From positions 9,119,116-9,183,115 of the forward strand of contig NC_135164.1 of the NCBI RefSeq assembly GCF_050948215.1: DNA of 64,000 bases, given 5' to 3'. Below are positions 26,140 through 38,192 of the stretch, piece after piece. The position numbers were made by a program, and so were the translations under genes. Below the pieces are notes generated by a model, which did no database searches, was not told where the DNA came from, and was given only the letters and a program-made list of their open reading frames with translations. This stretch comes from Halictus rubicundus (Eukaryota; Arthropoda; Insecta; Hymenoptera; Halictidae). Positions within the stretch are counted from its first letter, which is position 1. Every line of letters starts with the position of its first letter.

Positions 26140-26270
26140 CAGCGTCGAGAACCGAGGGGACAAGGGAGGAAGGAGGAGAAGAATGAGAACGGGAACGAAA
26201 ACGAAAACGTAAACGAAAACGGAGAGGAAAAAGAAAAGGGAAATGAGGAGGGGCCTGGCGGGGAACGAAT
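26140..26270 (+). repeat. Purine-rich low-complexity tract
   Basis: GGA, GAAAAC and GGAAAA words dominate for about 130 bases, with an imperfect (GAAAAC)n core near 26190-26222. The Phe/Ser-rich frames on the opposite strand are its translation. Confidence 0.8.
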
Positions 26271-27460
26271 CGGAGCTCGTTTTACCATGATGCAACTCGA
26301 TCGCGCGTTTACCTCCACATCCTCTCGATACGCGTGTGTCTACGGCACCGCAACGACGTTCCCTATTCAAACGCGAAACGCCGGATCGTCTTCCGCACCG
26401 TCAAGTGGAAACAGAAAGCTCCGCGAAGAGAAGAAAAGGTGAAGAGGCCCGACCGATGGCTGGAGGGAGCACCGGATGGGGCGGAACACGTCGGCTCGCA
26501 TGAGAGTTAACTCTCGAATGCGGTAATTGTATTGATTTGTAACCGCGAGGAACGTATCCCACGAACCACACCGATACGCGGCTGCTCTCCATACTCCGTA
26601 TACGTGCCTACCCGCCGATGAACAGCTTCGAGCTGTTCCGTAGCCGCTCGGAGACATTTTCGAGCGGCATTCGGGATCGGTGAACTGCAACGCGTCGCCG
26701 AACTCACCGGCACACATAATGCGCTCTGTTCGTATTCGGGACACGCGCAATTAGCGCGTCGAACGCCAGCACAGATTTCCCGGAACTTATTTCCCCGTGG
26801 GCCGAATCGAGCGATCCTCTTGTGCACGCGAAAGACAGATCGGATGCTCCCATCGAATCGCACCGAGGCGAATTCAATGTTGCGTGCTATCGGATTCCCC
26901 TTTAATCCCCGTTTGATCGATACGTGCGCACGGCACGTTCGATAACCGATCCCAGAGTCGCGTCGCGCGTCGCACCGGTGCGTTCCAACAATTATTCCGC
27001 GCGACTTCGTTCAGACTTTAAGTCGCGACGGATGCAAACTTTCCCGCGACCAGCTTTCCCCCGAAATTCCGCTCGACCGCGAAAACTCGCGGGGGAAAAG
27101 ATACACGACCGGAGACTTTCCCGGCGACGCGTCTCCGCCGGTCGGAAACCGGGAAAACGGCGGTGCGCGCGTTACAATTTAAAGCGCCCGGCGAACGATC
27201 CGTGGAATCGTCGTCTTCCGCGCCGTCGGGCGTGAAACGCAAGACGCGCCGCGAAGCAACGACGAAACACCGTGCCGCTCCGAACCCTGTAAAGTCGCGT
27301 TACGTCGACCAACCGTGCACGGAGATGACCGTGCGACGCGAGCACAACGCGTTACCTTTATCCTTGGCTACCAATACCGCAGAGCCTGCGAAGTTCGCAA
27401 AGCCACCAGGTCCTGCGACAACGGCTCCACGGTCGTTAAACGCTTTACAGCGACCGAGAT

Positions 27461-27461
<1 letters not shown>

Positions 27462-27492
<31 letters not shown>
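27462..27492 (+). repeat. (CGT)n triplet array
   Basis: Ten CGT/GTC triplets, read as poly-Val, poly-Arg and poly-Thr in the different frames. Confidence 0.95.
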
Positions 27493-28438
27493 TTCGAAAG
27501 ACGCGGCCCCGGATATCGATGGGACCGCGTGAAATCCTGTGCTGTAACGTTGCGCACAGAGAGGAAGTAATAATAAGTATAGAAATTACGTATTTTAAGA
27601 ATTGCTCGTCGGTCTCTCGACTGCACGGTCGAGGACACCTGATTCGTTGGAAACTACTGTCCCCGGCCCGAAGAACCGGTATCTTCGCGGTGCAAAAGAA
27701 AATCGATACGATATTTTTCGTTTTAACGACTCCGCGACGCTGGCGATGCCGGCGACTGACGGGCTGGACGCGATTTATCGCTGATCCCACTTAACGAGCT
27801 TCCGATAAACGGAGGAAATTCGCGTCAACGATGGAAACGTTTGGGTAATCTGGGATCACCGTCGTTCATCCGTCAGTCCGCTCGTCGTTCTGTTCTCTCT
27901 TGTCTTCCCATCGTCGCGGCCGACTGCCGTTTAACGACATCCATTATGATAATTTCGCGAATCTTTTTCATTTAAAAGAAAGAAAGAAAGAGAAAGAAAC
28001 ACGGTGCTTTTTACCGGTTGTTTTATTTCAGCCGGGCGAAACTGCTTTGCGGCGAAATAATTACCGCCCGGTGTGCTCTCTCGACTCTTCCTCGAATCGA
28101 TAAACTTCCGGCCGAGGAAACGAATGGAAGACGGAGCCGACCTTAACATCGGAATCGCATGTCGCGAGCTTATTTAGCGTCGGGACGAGCACGCCTAGCG
28201 CGGCTCGTCCGGACCGTTACGCTCGACGAGCTCGCGCGGAACGACCGGCGGCGAATCGGCAAGAAAAATGCTCGTCGTCTTGGGAGGCGCACGACAATCG
28301 GACAGCGTGTACCAGGTGTCGCGAGAACGCGAACCAGGAGTCCAGGATCGATGGGAAAGTCGTTCGGCCGTGTTCTCGATACGAGAACGGTGTCTTATGG
28401 TCGCGAGCAGGGTTGCCGGCTGAATTCCCTTTTCCTTA

Positions 28439-28570
28439 GTGACCTCGCCATTGGCACCATTACCCCGCTTGTGCCACTACGATATACGTCACATTACCTC
28501 CAACCAATGTCATCCGTATCGTCCGCACTGTGTCCGAATTCAAAAGATGTGACCAATGGTGTGGCGTCAC
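28439..28570. promoter_or_regulatory. CCAAT-box / CRE-like cluster with inverted ends
   Basis: GTGAC followed by CCATTGG (28439-28454) is mirrored by CCAATGG (28553-28559) followed by GTCAC (28566-28570), giving imperfect inverted ends around a 130-base core. The core holds another CCAAT (28504-28508) and a CRE-like half site, ATACGTCAC (near 28484). Two more CCAAT boxes lie at 28968-28974 and 29051-29057. CCAAT is the NF-Y binding word and TGACGTCA-like words bind CREB/ATF. The base mix here is more balanced than in the flanks. It could be a promoter-proximal region or the remnant of a small inverted-repeat element. No TATA box was found at a sensible distance. Confidence 0.3.
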
Positions 28571-28859
28571 GGGATCGGTAAAGCCGCGTTTGATGGCAGT
28601 TTTTGAAATATTTTAGGAAACGTTGCAGCCACCCCGTAGACGCGCTGCGAGAATAGCGTGGGCGGTGATGGTGGTGGTCGTCGCCGACGTCGGTGAATAA
28701 GTATGACAGTGAACTTTATTATGCGCGTCGAAGCCCGAGCAGAGCTGTCACGCGAGTTGGGATAGCGGCGGCAACGACACGCGAGCCTATTTCAATGGTA
28801 ATAAGCCGGCGACCGATCATTGAGTATGCTAAATATGTATATGCACGGCGGAGAGGAAA

Positions 28860-28910
28860 GGAGAGAGAGAGAAGAAGAGGAAGAGTAGAGAGAGAGAGGG
28901 AGAGACGCGT
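28860..28910 (+). repeat. Purine-rich (GA) tract
   Basis: GAGAGAGA words interspersed with GAAGAGG. Confidence 0.8.
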
Positions 28911-29746
28911 TCCCCTCTCGCAACCCTTCGCGCGCTCTCGTCGCCTTGCTGTCGCAATAGAGACGTGCCAATCAATTAGCAACGTAGCTTGCCTCTCGAT
29001 GCAAGCGGTTGCAGCGCGGAAGCACCGGGGACGACGCGCTGCACAGAGGACCAATGGGATTGACGCGAACCGCGGTTGCATTCTAAACAGCCGGCGACGT
29101 CTCCGCGGAATGGCGCATCATCGCTGTACTGCATCGGTTCCTGCGGAATCTCGCCTCGCGAGGAAACAGGACGAGACGCGCCGCGCGGATTTCGGCACGC
29201 GCGGCGCTCGCTCGAACCGCTTCCTCGTTCTGGTTTGACTCCGGCGTGGCGTGTACGTCGCGGGGATGGATCGATCGAAAGAAACGAGGAACGAGGTCGT
29301 CGTCGAGAGACCGTTCCGCGAATTTTCGGGGCTAATCTCGAACGAGCCGACCGCCGAAACGAACGGATAGGTGGACGCGAGTCGGTCGGCTTCGATCGCG
29401 CCAACAAGAACAATTTCGGAAGCGAGAGAGCGGCGGCCGACGCCTGCAAAGAAGGTCGACAATAACGAGCGTAAGTTATACTCGCGTTCCAACGTAATCG
29501 GTTCTCTGCAGCCAACTTTCTCGACGATAGGGGGAGATCTTGATAATTAGCACCCACCTATCTGCCACCGGGCTTTCCTCCTCGCGCATCTCCCTTCCTC
29601 CCTTGGCCCTGTGCTCGCGGAATTCTCCGCCTCGTTCTCTTCGTTTCTAACCGTGCGCCGCCACCGGAATGAACCGAGACCCACATACAACGCAAGTTTG
29701 CGCGGCTCTGTCTGAAACGGGTTGCGGGCGGAGAGAGGCGAGAGAC

Positions 29747-29770
29747 GGTGAGAGAGAGAGAGAGAGAGAG
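29747..29770 (+). repeat. (GA)n array
   Basis: About twelve GA units, about 150 bases before the GATA inverted repeat. Confidence 0.9.
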
Positions 29771-29915
29771 TTCGTGCTTAGGAGGAAACCGTAAAACGAG
29801 AATGCCGGAGCCGCGAGAGCCGCGGCACTGCCGCTAATTAGGCCAAGATTTTAAGCTGACGAATCTTTATGGGGACGGAGCGGCGTTGCTCGTTCAACTT
29901 CCGCCCGTCTGTTTA

Positions 29916-29937
29916 CAGATAACACCCTTGTTATCTG
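29916..29937. promoter_or_regulatory. GATA inverted repeat
   Basis: CAGATAACA (29916-29924) and TGTTATCTG (29929-29937) are perfect 9-base reverse complements separated by CCCT. Each arm contains AGATAA, which matches the WGATAR consensus of GATA factors. It can also fold into a short hairpin. It sits about 270 bases before the (AT)28 array. Confidence 0.3.
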
Positions 29938-30201
29938 GAATAAAGCCGTCGCGCGGGGGAAACTGCCGAGAAATTGTCCTGGAACTCCGAGAACGAATAT
30001 TCCGGGATTCGAGTGTAACCGGCCTTTTAAAAGTAATTAACAACCAACGGCCGGATAACTTGCACACGCGCGTCGACAAACTAATGGAAACTTTGGGCAT
30101 TCCGTCGAAGTCGACGTCGTTAAGGACCGACGGCGATGGAACGACGTCGTTTCCTGTCGTTCTCCTTTTCTGGCCTATCTCTCGCGGAACGCAGTACAAA
30201 G

Positions 30202-30204
<3 letters not shown>

Positions 30205-30260
<56 letters not shown>
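30205..30260. repeat. (AT)28 array
   Basis: Fifty-six uninterrupted bases of AT, self-complementary and able to extrude as a cruciform. The Ile-Tyr repeats in the overlapping frames come from it. Confidence 0.98.
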
Positions 30261-30262
<2 letters not shown>

Positions 30263-30660
30263 TACGAGCCGTTGCGTTGCTCGAACCAGTCGGCAGAATC
30301 GATCGACGGCGCGCGATCGGGCCGAGCGGCGAACAACGCGCACAGACCCCGTCGACGACAGGAGTTATTACGAGGCCGGCGAAGTTTCGACGAATAATTC
30401 AGAGTCATCCCGACACGATCGAAACGAACTAATCACGGCGAGAACGGAGGAGAGCCAGGGTTTCGAGGAGTCTGCACGTTGGGTACCTAATCTCCCGAAT
30501 AATAACCGTTCTCTTAGCTAATGCACTCGACGTGATAGATGCGATCGTGACGAGAGGTAACAGTCGCGAACGATACCGACGTAGACACGCTCGGAACAAC
30601 CGACCCGAGTTTCGAAACTTTGCTCCGATTTCTGCACAGCTAATTTCCAGAAGGCATCGG

Positions 30661-30696
30661 CCCCGCTCCGCTCCGCGCCGCGCCGCGCCGCGTTAC
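30661..30696 (+). repeat. CCGCT/CCGCG pentamer repeat
   Basis: Two CCGCT-type units and four CGCCG units in tandem. Confidence 0.8.
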
Positions 30697-31972
30697 ATCG
30701 GAGAGCGCGCGTCCGCGCGGATCCGACGAAGCTTCCGAGCTTCCGCTCGATAACGAGGCCGCGTTTGCAGTTCCAAAGAATGCTCCCCGCAACCTCCACG
30801 GAAACTATAACGGTCCGTTTACGGGATTTTCGTTAACGGCCGCGATAAGCTCGCCTTTGGCTAACAATTTCTTTTTTTATAGCATCGAGCTTCCTCCACG
30901 AGCTCGGTATTTCTTTGTTGATACGCGTGAAATGTTCCTCGCGATCGAAACTTTCGACTACATCGTTGCGAAAGAAGCGACGGGATGGCAGGACGAAATA
31001 ATAATATCGCGGCGCAATAATAATGAAAAAGAGAGGTACTCGAGTGACGGTGCGGCGCGGCGCGACGAAATAAAGCGAGACCCATTTACGTCGGTGGGAA
31101 GCGGCGACAACAAGAACGGGGATCAAAAAAGAAGCAGGGCAATGAACCGAGGGGTAGATGCGAAGGAACGAAAGAGGGATGGAATTAATTTTATTAAACG
31201 TTACCCACGAGCCATTGCAGCGGGGTGCAACGTCAGTCCCGTTTGTTCCTGGAGGTAATAAACGGTGCTTTCATCCGCGAGATGTTGCGAAGTTATTGTC
31301 CCTCTCTCCCTAGCCCCTGTCCCTCCACCTGTCTCCTCTTCCGTCGCGTCGCCGAGCGTCGCCCAGCGTCGCCCAGTTGCCAGCTTCCAATCCCCTCTCG
31401 CCCTCCGCCCCCCTTTGTCGCCCGTAGAACCGGAACCCAGACTCGACATCGTTCTTCCTTGATCTCGTCTCGGATGCTTCTCGCCTCGGTATACACGGGA
31501 TTCGCAAAAATGATTTACGATCGCCTCGGATCCGTTGGCGCGCGCGGATATGTACGAGGCGTGTGGGTGTGCGCGACACCACGACTGCTTGCGGGTGAAC
31601 GAACGACCGCATACTCTCTCCGGCGAGGAGGCGCTCGAGAAAACGCGACGGCAGTCGAGGATTGCGATCTGAATGGGTTACACGGCGTGGCGTGCTTTAC
31701 AGCCGCGTAATACGAGAATTTATCGCGCGTATTACGTCGCGGCAAAGTTGCCGGGAGTCGGTCGCGAGACCGACGTCTTTTATTATCGTCCAGAAAACTC
31801 CGTTGTATCGGCGCGCCTCGCGCCTCCGCTTCTCGCTCCTCGCTCCTCTTTTGTCGACGTTTTCCAGTTTCCGACCCCGAGCCGGCCTCTCTCCCTTCTC
31901 GTCCACCCCCGCGATGATCAATGTTATTCCGTTGGCTTCCAGCGACGACGTCGTATTTCCTCCCCTTTCCAC

Positions 31973-31994
31973 TCTCTCTCTCTCTCTCTCTCTC
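31973..31994 (+). repeat. (CT)n array
   Basis: About eleven CT units. Confidence 0.9.
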
Positions 31995-32234
31995 GTTTCC
32001 TCGCGACGATTTCGAGAGCAAAAACCTGGACATAGGATGTTTTCTGCTCGATTATTTTCGAGAACGGTTTCGCCAGAGGAAGAGCAGCCGCGGATCTCAC
32101 GACTCGAAGTTTCTCCTTACCCGATTCCCAGCTCTTTCCTCCAGTTTCGGCTTGCTCGCATCGATCGTCGGCCACGGAACGCGATAAGGAAACCGCGAAA
32201 TGGGAAAGTTTTCCATCGGTTATCCGTAATGAGC

Positions 32235-32252
32235 GGTGTGTGTGTGTGTGTG
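32235..32252 (+). repeat. (GT)n array
   Basis: Eight GT units, also alternating purine-pyrimidine. Confidence 0.9.
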
Positions 32253-32535
32253 CCTGCAAAACATTTCGCGGCATACTTTCGCGGAGCCGGGAACGAGCAA
32301 AGTTTCGCGCTTCGAATTGCCGTCGAAAGCGGCGACGCGCGATAGATCACGGATTATGGTTCGCGGGCTGGCGACGACGGCGAGCTGCTCCGCTGTCGGA
32401 TCCCGCCGACGAAATACCTCGGTAAACCAGACTCACAATCAGCGAGCGAAGGCATCCGTGGCAAAGCCACCGTAGGAAAGCTGAATATCGAACGAGCAAC
32501 CACCGCGCGCCGTTCTACGATACGTATATAGGAGG

Positions 32536-32539
<4 letters not shown>

Positions 32540-32579
<40 letters not shown>
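32540..32579 (+). repeat. (GA)20 array
   Basis: Forty uninterrupted bases of GA. Confidence 0.95.
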
Positions 32580-32580
<1 letters not shown>

Positions 32581-33534
32581 GGGTGTCCTTCCTTCCCCTT
32601 TCCGTTTGTCGTTCATGACCCGACCGTATGTCCGGCTCCTTTGACGCGAGCACGATCTCTGCCTCTGTCCCCGACAACGTCTGTCCGACGACGGAAACGA
32701 GGCTGCTTTGTCTCGGCACGGCGACGACAAGGTCGTCGAGACGCGCCGCCGAACCTTTGCAACAGACGTTTTCGGGCTAATCGAATCGGAGAACGAGAAA
32801 TCCGTTCCCATCTTCCAATCGTCGCGCAAAAACTACTGCAGCGTTATTTGTACGCTCGTGTCGTTGAGTTCGTATTAACGTCGGCTACAACGTTTCAACA
32901 TTTAGGAAATCAGGCTGGCATCGGATCTCATTAAATGTTTAAATTGACTTTTCGCCGGCTGTTCCGGCGAAATGGCCCCGCTGTGCGTCGCGGCGGAAAT
33001 CCGACCGCGAACTCGCAACGGCGAAAGAGAAGCTGTTCGACGGGTCGCTCCGTTGCGCGTGTACAATCTCTGGAACGTTGCCACGCTCGCGCTCCAGACA
33101 CCCGAAGGAAAGTTTACGAATCAATCGACTGACTGCGACACCAACCGTGCACAGTCCAGGCGTTGCCATAGTCGGCGGCAGTGGGTTTCTCTCGTCGCCG
33201 AGCTGTCGCGTTTCCGCCGACAATATTGCGCTTCGAGCGTCTTGACGCGTCGTAAACCGGAAACAGGTCGCGCGTACACACCGGCACACCCAAGTATTAA
33301 GTTCGATCTCGAACTCGAACAAGTTTGAACCGCGTCCGGATACTTCGCGCCGATAGCCGACGAACGCGCGCGCGGGTCTTAAACGACAAGAGGACGATAA
33401 GGAGGAGGAACGGGAGCTGCAATTTCGCCAACGACTCGCGCGTCGCTCGTTCCACCTAATTATCGAATCGATCCGTTCCCTCGAGAAGACGGACAGCCAA
33501 CGTGGAACTAGAGACTGGGAGACAGAGAGGATCA

Positions 33535-33557
33535 GAGACAGAGAGAGAGAGAGAGAG
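33535..33557 (+). repeat. (GA)n array
   Basis: About ten GA units within a longer purine-rich stretch from 33500. Confidence 0.9.
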
Positions 33558-34110
33558 GGAGACGCTCGGAAAATTCGTTCCAGCGGTATCGCGAGGTTCG
33601 ATCTACGATTATTTCAGGATAATCCCGACAAGATTACTCGGAACGAAGTAGCTCGGAAGGAATATTCCGGGGATTAGGAGTGGAGGAAGGTCGGAGGATC
33701 GCGGGTCACTGGTACGCGACACTCTACGGACCGTATGTAAGCGAGCATACAACGAGGAATCGGTCTTGAAGCTTATCGCGTGCTCGAGTTACCGTCCGAA
33801 AAGTTCCGTCGTAAATAGAACGAGGATCCTGGAGAGCCGTTACGCAGCTCGGCGGCCTCCTCGACCTCGACCGGCAACGGTCACGGAAATGGAAGATCGG
33901 GAAAATATCTCTCGCGGCTTTCCGAAACGATCCGGATCCAATTTCGCCCAATATCGAACCTATTTTTGGCAGAATGTTATCGCGCGACGGCATTACCAAC
34001 GACCTCGGTCGGTCATACGGAATCAAACAGGAACGCGTTATGTCGTCGGCAGGGTTGCCACGATTCCGGTCACAGACGCGGCACCTACACGAGAAACTAT
34101 TCCGATGATA

Positions 34111-34123
34111 TTTTTTTTTTTTT
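34111..34123 (+). repeat. T13 homopolymer
   Basis: Thirteen T in a row. No flanking target-site duplication was noticed, so a retroposed poly-A tail is not supported. Confidence 0.9.
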
Positions 34124-35000
34124 GTTCGGTGCACGCGAGCGCGTTTTGCGCAGAGCGTCGAGTGTTTCGCGGTCTCGAAAGCTCGTTTCGAGATAGAGAG
34201 AGAAGCGAAGCGATAGGGGAGAATGCTGGGGCAGAGGGAAAGTGCGCGAACGGGAGGCTGAGGCAGCTGAAAAAGCGACGAAGCGTCGCGACGCGACGGC
34301 AGAGCGGCAGCGGATTGAAAAATGCAGCCAGCAACCGATGTTAATTGCGGTGGACCGAACGGCAGCGGACTGGTCACGTTGACCCAATGAAAGCGCTCCA
34401 ACGGCCAACAAAAGCTGGATCACTTTGAGACGACCAGTGCTCCGCCGAGCGCGACGTAAAATTTCGAAAAATTGCACGAGAGCGAGCGCGCTTCCGCGAT
34501 CGCGAAAAGGAACACAGAGACGAAGAATTCGCAACGAAGCTCCGAGAACACAGTACACGCCACCGGATCCTCTAGACATAGCAGCCGAACCGACAAACAA
34601 CGCCGACGAAAAGCTTCGATTACGGTTAAAGCTGACCCTCGTTATCCAATTTCAATCTTTTTCTTTCTCTCATCCGCGAACCGCTCGATCGATTTCAATC
34701 CACGGGATCGAGAACGCGGACCGAGTGTTTACAGCTGTGCGGCCGTCATTTTTCGTTCGACAGAAACCCCAAGTTATTAAAAGGTTCGTGTCGATAAAAC
34801 CGTATCGCCGAGAAATGCGGAGAGCGCTGAAGCGCGAGATCTCGTTAATTCCCGGCCAGCCGAAAATTCGAGAATTCGCGAAACGGGTTCTCTATAACGA
34901 TTTTTCGCGTTGCTCGTACACGTCGACTCTGTACGTAAATACACGACAAACCGAAATCTACTGTTCGGAGCTCGAGAAAGAAATTGGAAGAAAACAGGGC

Positions 35001-35036
35001 GGGAAGGAAGGAAGGAAGGAAGGAAGCAAGGAAGGA
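35001..35036 (+). repeat. (GGAA)n array
   Basis: Eight GGAA units with one GCAA variant. Confidence 0.9.
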
Positions 35037-35266
35037 GCCGGGGAATTCAGTTTGCAAAATTGCCGGCGATGATGTCGACTATCCGTCGGGCCGGCGTTTC
35101 CCGTCTCGAAACTCGGCCAATCACGAACTCGACGAACGCGAGAGCGACGAAAATTCGGCTCTCTCTCCGGGGCGAAACGCGAATTTCCTCGGCAGAGAGG
35201 GAACGATATATCCACCGAATACGTTTCTCTGGTAGTCCCGCGGCGCCGAACGAGCTCGCCGATCGC

Positions 35267-35286
35267 GAACGCGAACGCGAACGCGC
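35267..35286 (+). repeat. (CGCGAA)n hexamer repeat
   Basis: Three copies and a partial one. Confidence 0.85.
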
Positions 35287-35621
35287 TGGGAATTCGCGCG
35301 TGTGAAAGGAATAACGATGATCCGAATGCGCGCGGACTCGGGATCTCGCGGGCGCGTGCACACTGTACACGGACGGTGATTGACAGAACGCTTAATGTCG
35401 TTTCGCTGCCACTCAAACGTCCGCAATTTTCCCGGTCAATTAGCGCGCCGAGGATAGGCGCGTGATCAAAATTTTGTGGGCCCGGGATGGATACGGGTCG
35501 TCGTTCGAAGCTTATCCTTCCGATTAGCGCTTCAATCCCGATGCTAAATGCCCGGCATAGAATTCGTCGAGTCCTCTCGATGAATCGACCTTGTGTCGAA
35601 CGCGTTTTACCGAGCCCACCC

Positions 35622-35649
35622 AGCTCGGCTCGGCTCGGCTCGGCTCGGC
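35622..35649 (+). repeat. (GGCTC)n pentamer array
   Basis: Five CTCGG/GGCTC units. Confidence 0.9.
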
Positions 35650-36701
35650 ACTGTGCGATTCGTCGCGACACGACGCCGCGATATCATCGGCGAATCGGTT
35701 GCATCGAAAATAACCGTCGACGTCGTTGTCAATGGCATCGCATCAATTGCAACGCGTTTACCGCATTGACGTCGGCTCGAGTACTACATTCGCCGGTGCC
35801 GCAGTTGTCGCTATCGCAACCGTTCCTCCCTGCCCCGATTCAGACTTCGTGACCGTGTCGAGATTCCAAGCTCGATAACGATCGGTTAGCTTCCGAAACA
35901 GCTATCGTCCTAATTAGCGCCTCATTGTTCGCGTCCGTGATCAAAGCGTCGGCGTCGGCGCAACGCAAGATATGCAGACCGGCTGCTATATACGCTACGC
36001 GTTTGGTCTCAATTCCGAGGGTGTAGGATCGCGCGTGTATGTGTGTCAGGGTCGTTCTTGTCGTCGCGGAGAATCTTTGCTGGAGCATCCGAAACAATTC
36101 GAACGGTCTAGCCGAGCTTGATGCAACGTTTAAATACCTTAAAAGAGTTATTAGTGGTGCGCTGCCGCCGGTAGTAGCCAACGGCGCGACTGGTTGTAAC
36201 GGTTAATGCAGTTCTCCCGTCAGTCAAACCCGCGGTGGTCGAAAGGGTGGCGTTCGGACCGACGACGACCGCGGATTTAATCGCGTTATCGTTAACAACT
36301 CCCATTGTTATTAATCGCGATTACCGCGGATGGCTGGGATCGAATGCGAGAGGAGCACCGCAATTTTCCAACAATTATCCAGCGTTCCGCACGGCGATTC
36401 GGAAAAAGCTCGTAAAACTGGAACATCGGGAGAGAGGCGAGCGACGCGGCGCGACGTTCGACGGTGTCTTCCCTTTGACGAGCGCGGAACTTTCACAATG
36501 CCGCGAAACAGGAGCGGCGCCGGTTGTGAAACGCGACAGAAAATCGCGAACGTTCAACTCGACCGCAGACACAGCGGGAAACGGAGAAAAAGAGGGGTAA
36601 AGGGTAAAACGAAAACCGGGGCGAGAACCAGGGAGAGAGAGAAAGGCGGCAAAGGGAGGAAGAGGGACGCGGGTATGCAATCACGACGTTAATGAGAGCT
36701 G

Positions 36702-36725
36702 TTAATTATGAAAAGCCATAATTAA
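36702..36725. promoter_or_regulatory. Inverted pair of homeodomain sites
   Basis: TTAATTATG at 36702-36710 and its exact reverse complement CATAATTAA at 36717-36725 flank a 6-base spacer. Each arm contains a TAATTA core, the classical homeodomain recognition word. A further TTAAATTAAATG follows directly. The flanks are GC-rich, so this AT-rich island stands out. It could be a paired homeodomain dimer site or simply a small palindrome. Confidence 0.3.
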
Positions 36726-37085
36726 ATTAAATGTACTCGTCTACGTATCGCGGAAACGCGGCTCCGTTGACGGTCGTAAAACCAGCGACAAATTTGTACC
36801 TGCAACGAGTTACGTGTTGTCGTTCGCGGTGGATGCAGGGACCGCAATCGGTCGCGCATTTACCGAAACGAACGGCCGGTTCGTATGGTCAAATTGCGTC
36901 GATCGACGGGGGCATCGTACGTTCCACGTGTAATTAACGGTATATTAGTTTCTTTGCCGATTACATTTGTCCGGCTCGATGGCTGATAGATGATCGGAGA
37001 ACGAGGAGCACAATTCCGGCCAACCGTACACGAAATTTCCTCGTTTCCGCGTCGCTGTTTCGTTTCGATCGCACCCAACCCTACC

Positions 37086-37089
<4 letters not shown>

Positions 37090-37129
<40 letters not shown>
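37090..37129. repeat. (TA)n array
   Basis: About twenty TA units, ending in CACATCCC. Self-complementary. Confidence 0.95.
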
Positions 37130-37133
<4 letters not shown>

Positions 37134-37324
37134 CCCTCCCTGTTCCTCTCCCTCGCGAATTCAGCTGCAGACTTATCTCGATTTCAATCCACCGCGAGTC
37201 TACGATTAAAAACCAACGACGGAACGATCTTCTTTCTCCTGTTCTTTTCTTCCTCGGCTGTTCTCTCCGGGCCGTTGGTCGCGTCTTTATTCGTCACCCT
37301 TTGCCGAGATAACCGGTTCTTCGA

Positions 37325-37349
37325 ACCGCACCGCACCGCACCGCACCGC
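37325..37349 (+). repeat. (ACCGC)n pentamer array
   Basis: Five units. Confidence 0.9.
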
Positions 37350-38025
37350 GACAATTACGCCACCGGATCAGCGATCGTCGCGCGAGCGAGCAGGGGCGTG
37401 GCGGTGCCTCCGAGAATAATTGTACGGAGCGGGGTGCGGTTTTCCAAAGCCCGAGACAAAAATTGGAAGGGGCTGCCATTAGGAAGATGAGAATTTATTA
37501 TCGCGGAGAATATACTGCGGGCACTGCCCCGCCGAGCTTCACCGAGCTGCGAACCGTTCCCGGCTGCAGCAGCCCCGACGGGAACCCCAGTGGGAATTGC
37601 TCGCGTCAAACGGCTCGGACCACTTTAGTTCGACCTCGTGTCGAGTGCAATCGCGCTAGTGGACGCGGACAAACGAATCGCTAAATCTTGAGTTCACACG
37701 GTTATCTGGCGGCAAGAATTCGCGGAACGTAGCGCCGCCGCGCCATTGCGAAATATTCGGTGAAAGCGCAGTCGACGCGGACAAAACGCCGGCACGAGAG
37801 AGTGCGCGAGCAGACTCGGATAACGAGCTCTTTCTCTCTCTCTCTCTTACTCATTGGTCGAGGCGCGACCGTCGATTAATTATCGACGGGTAATCGGTAC
37901 GCGTCGAAGTTAAACACCGGGCGTTTTCGCGAGAATCAATCGAGGACTCTTGTAATAAGCGAAGAACGACAGCTTCTTCTTTTTCTCTCGCGACGAAGCG
38001 ACAGAAGCGTGGAAACGGCGAGGCG

Positions 38026-38051
38026 GAGACGAGACGAGACGAGACGAGACG
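38026..38051 (+). repeat. (GAGAC)n pentamer array
   Basis: Five units. The same pentamer recurs at 62730-62755. Confidence 0.9.
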
Positions 38052-38163
38052 AAAATGGAACCGTGAAGCGCGATCCTCGGTCGGTGAAACTCGTCGGGCT
38101 CGTCGAATCAATTAATTTTATCGAGCGAACATCCGAGTCCGCTGCCGGCGACAATCTACCTAA

Positions 38164-38192
38164 ATGAAAATCGATTCGTTCTCCATTACCGG
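38164..38192 (+). other. Candidate mini first exon with consensus donor
   Basis: An ATG directly after an in-frame TAA encodes MKIDSFSITG and runs into GGGTAAGT, with GTAAGT starting at 38193, the best match to the splice donor consensus that I noticed on this strand. The FSI core loosely resembles the N-terminal repression motif (eh1-like, FSIxxIL) of several homeodomain and forkhead proteins, but ten residues are far too few to assign it. No downstream exon was recognised. Confidence 0.1.

Larger units (their letters stand above)
23923..28438. other. No gene seen
   Basis: Frames at 25071-25394 (-) and 25727-25942 (+) are slightly less Arg-rich than usual but match nothing I know and have no splice context. 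Purine-rich DNA lies at 26140-26270. Confidence 0.5.
30261..36700. other. No gene seen; microsatellite-rich
   Basis: GA, GT, GGAA and GGCTC arrays account for most of the long frames. A pyrimidine-rich stretch lies at 31295-31440. A TATATA followed at 24 bases by TCAATTCC (35987-36014) is too closely spaced to be a convincing promoter. Confidence 0.55.

Noticed and set aside
34111..34123. Poly-T run as a retroposon tail
   Set aside because: No target-site duplication or adjacent reverse-transcriptase or SINE-like sequence was seen.
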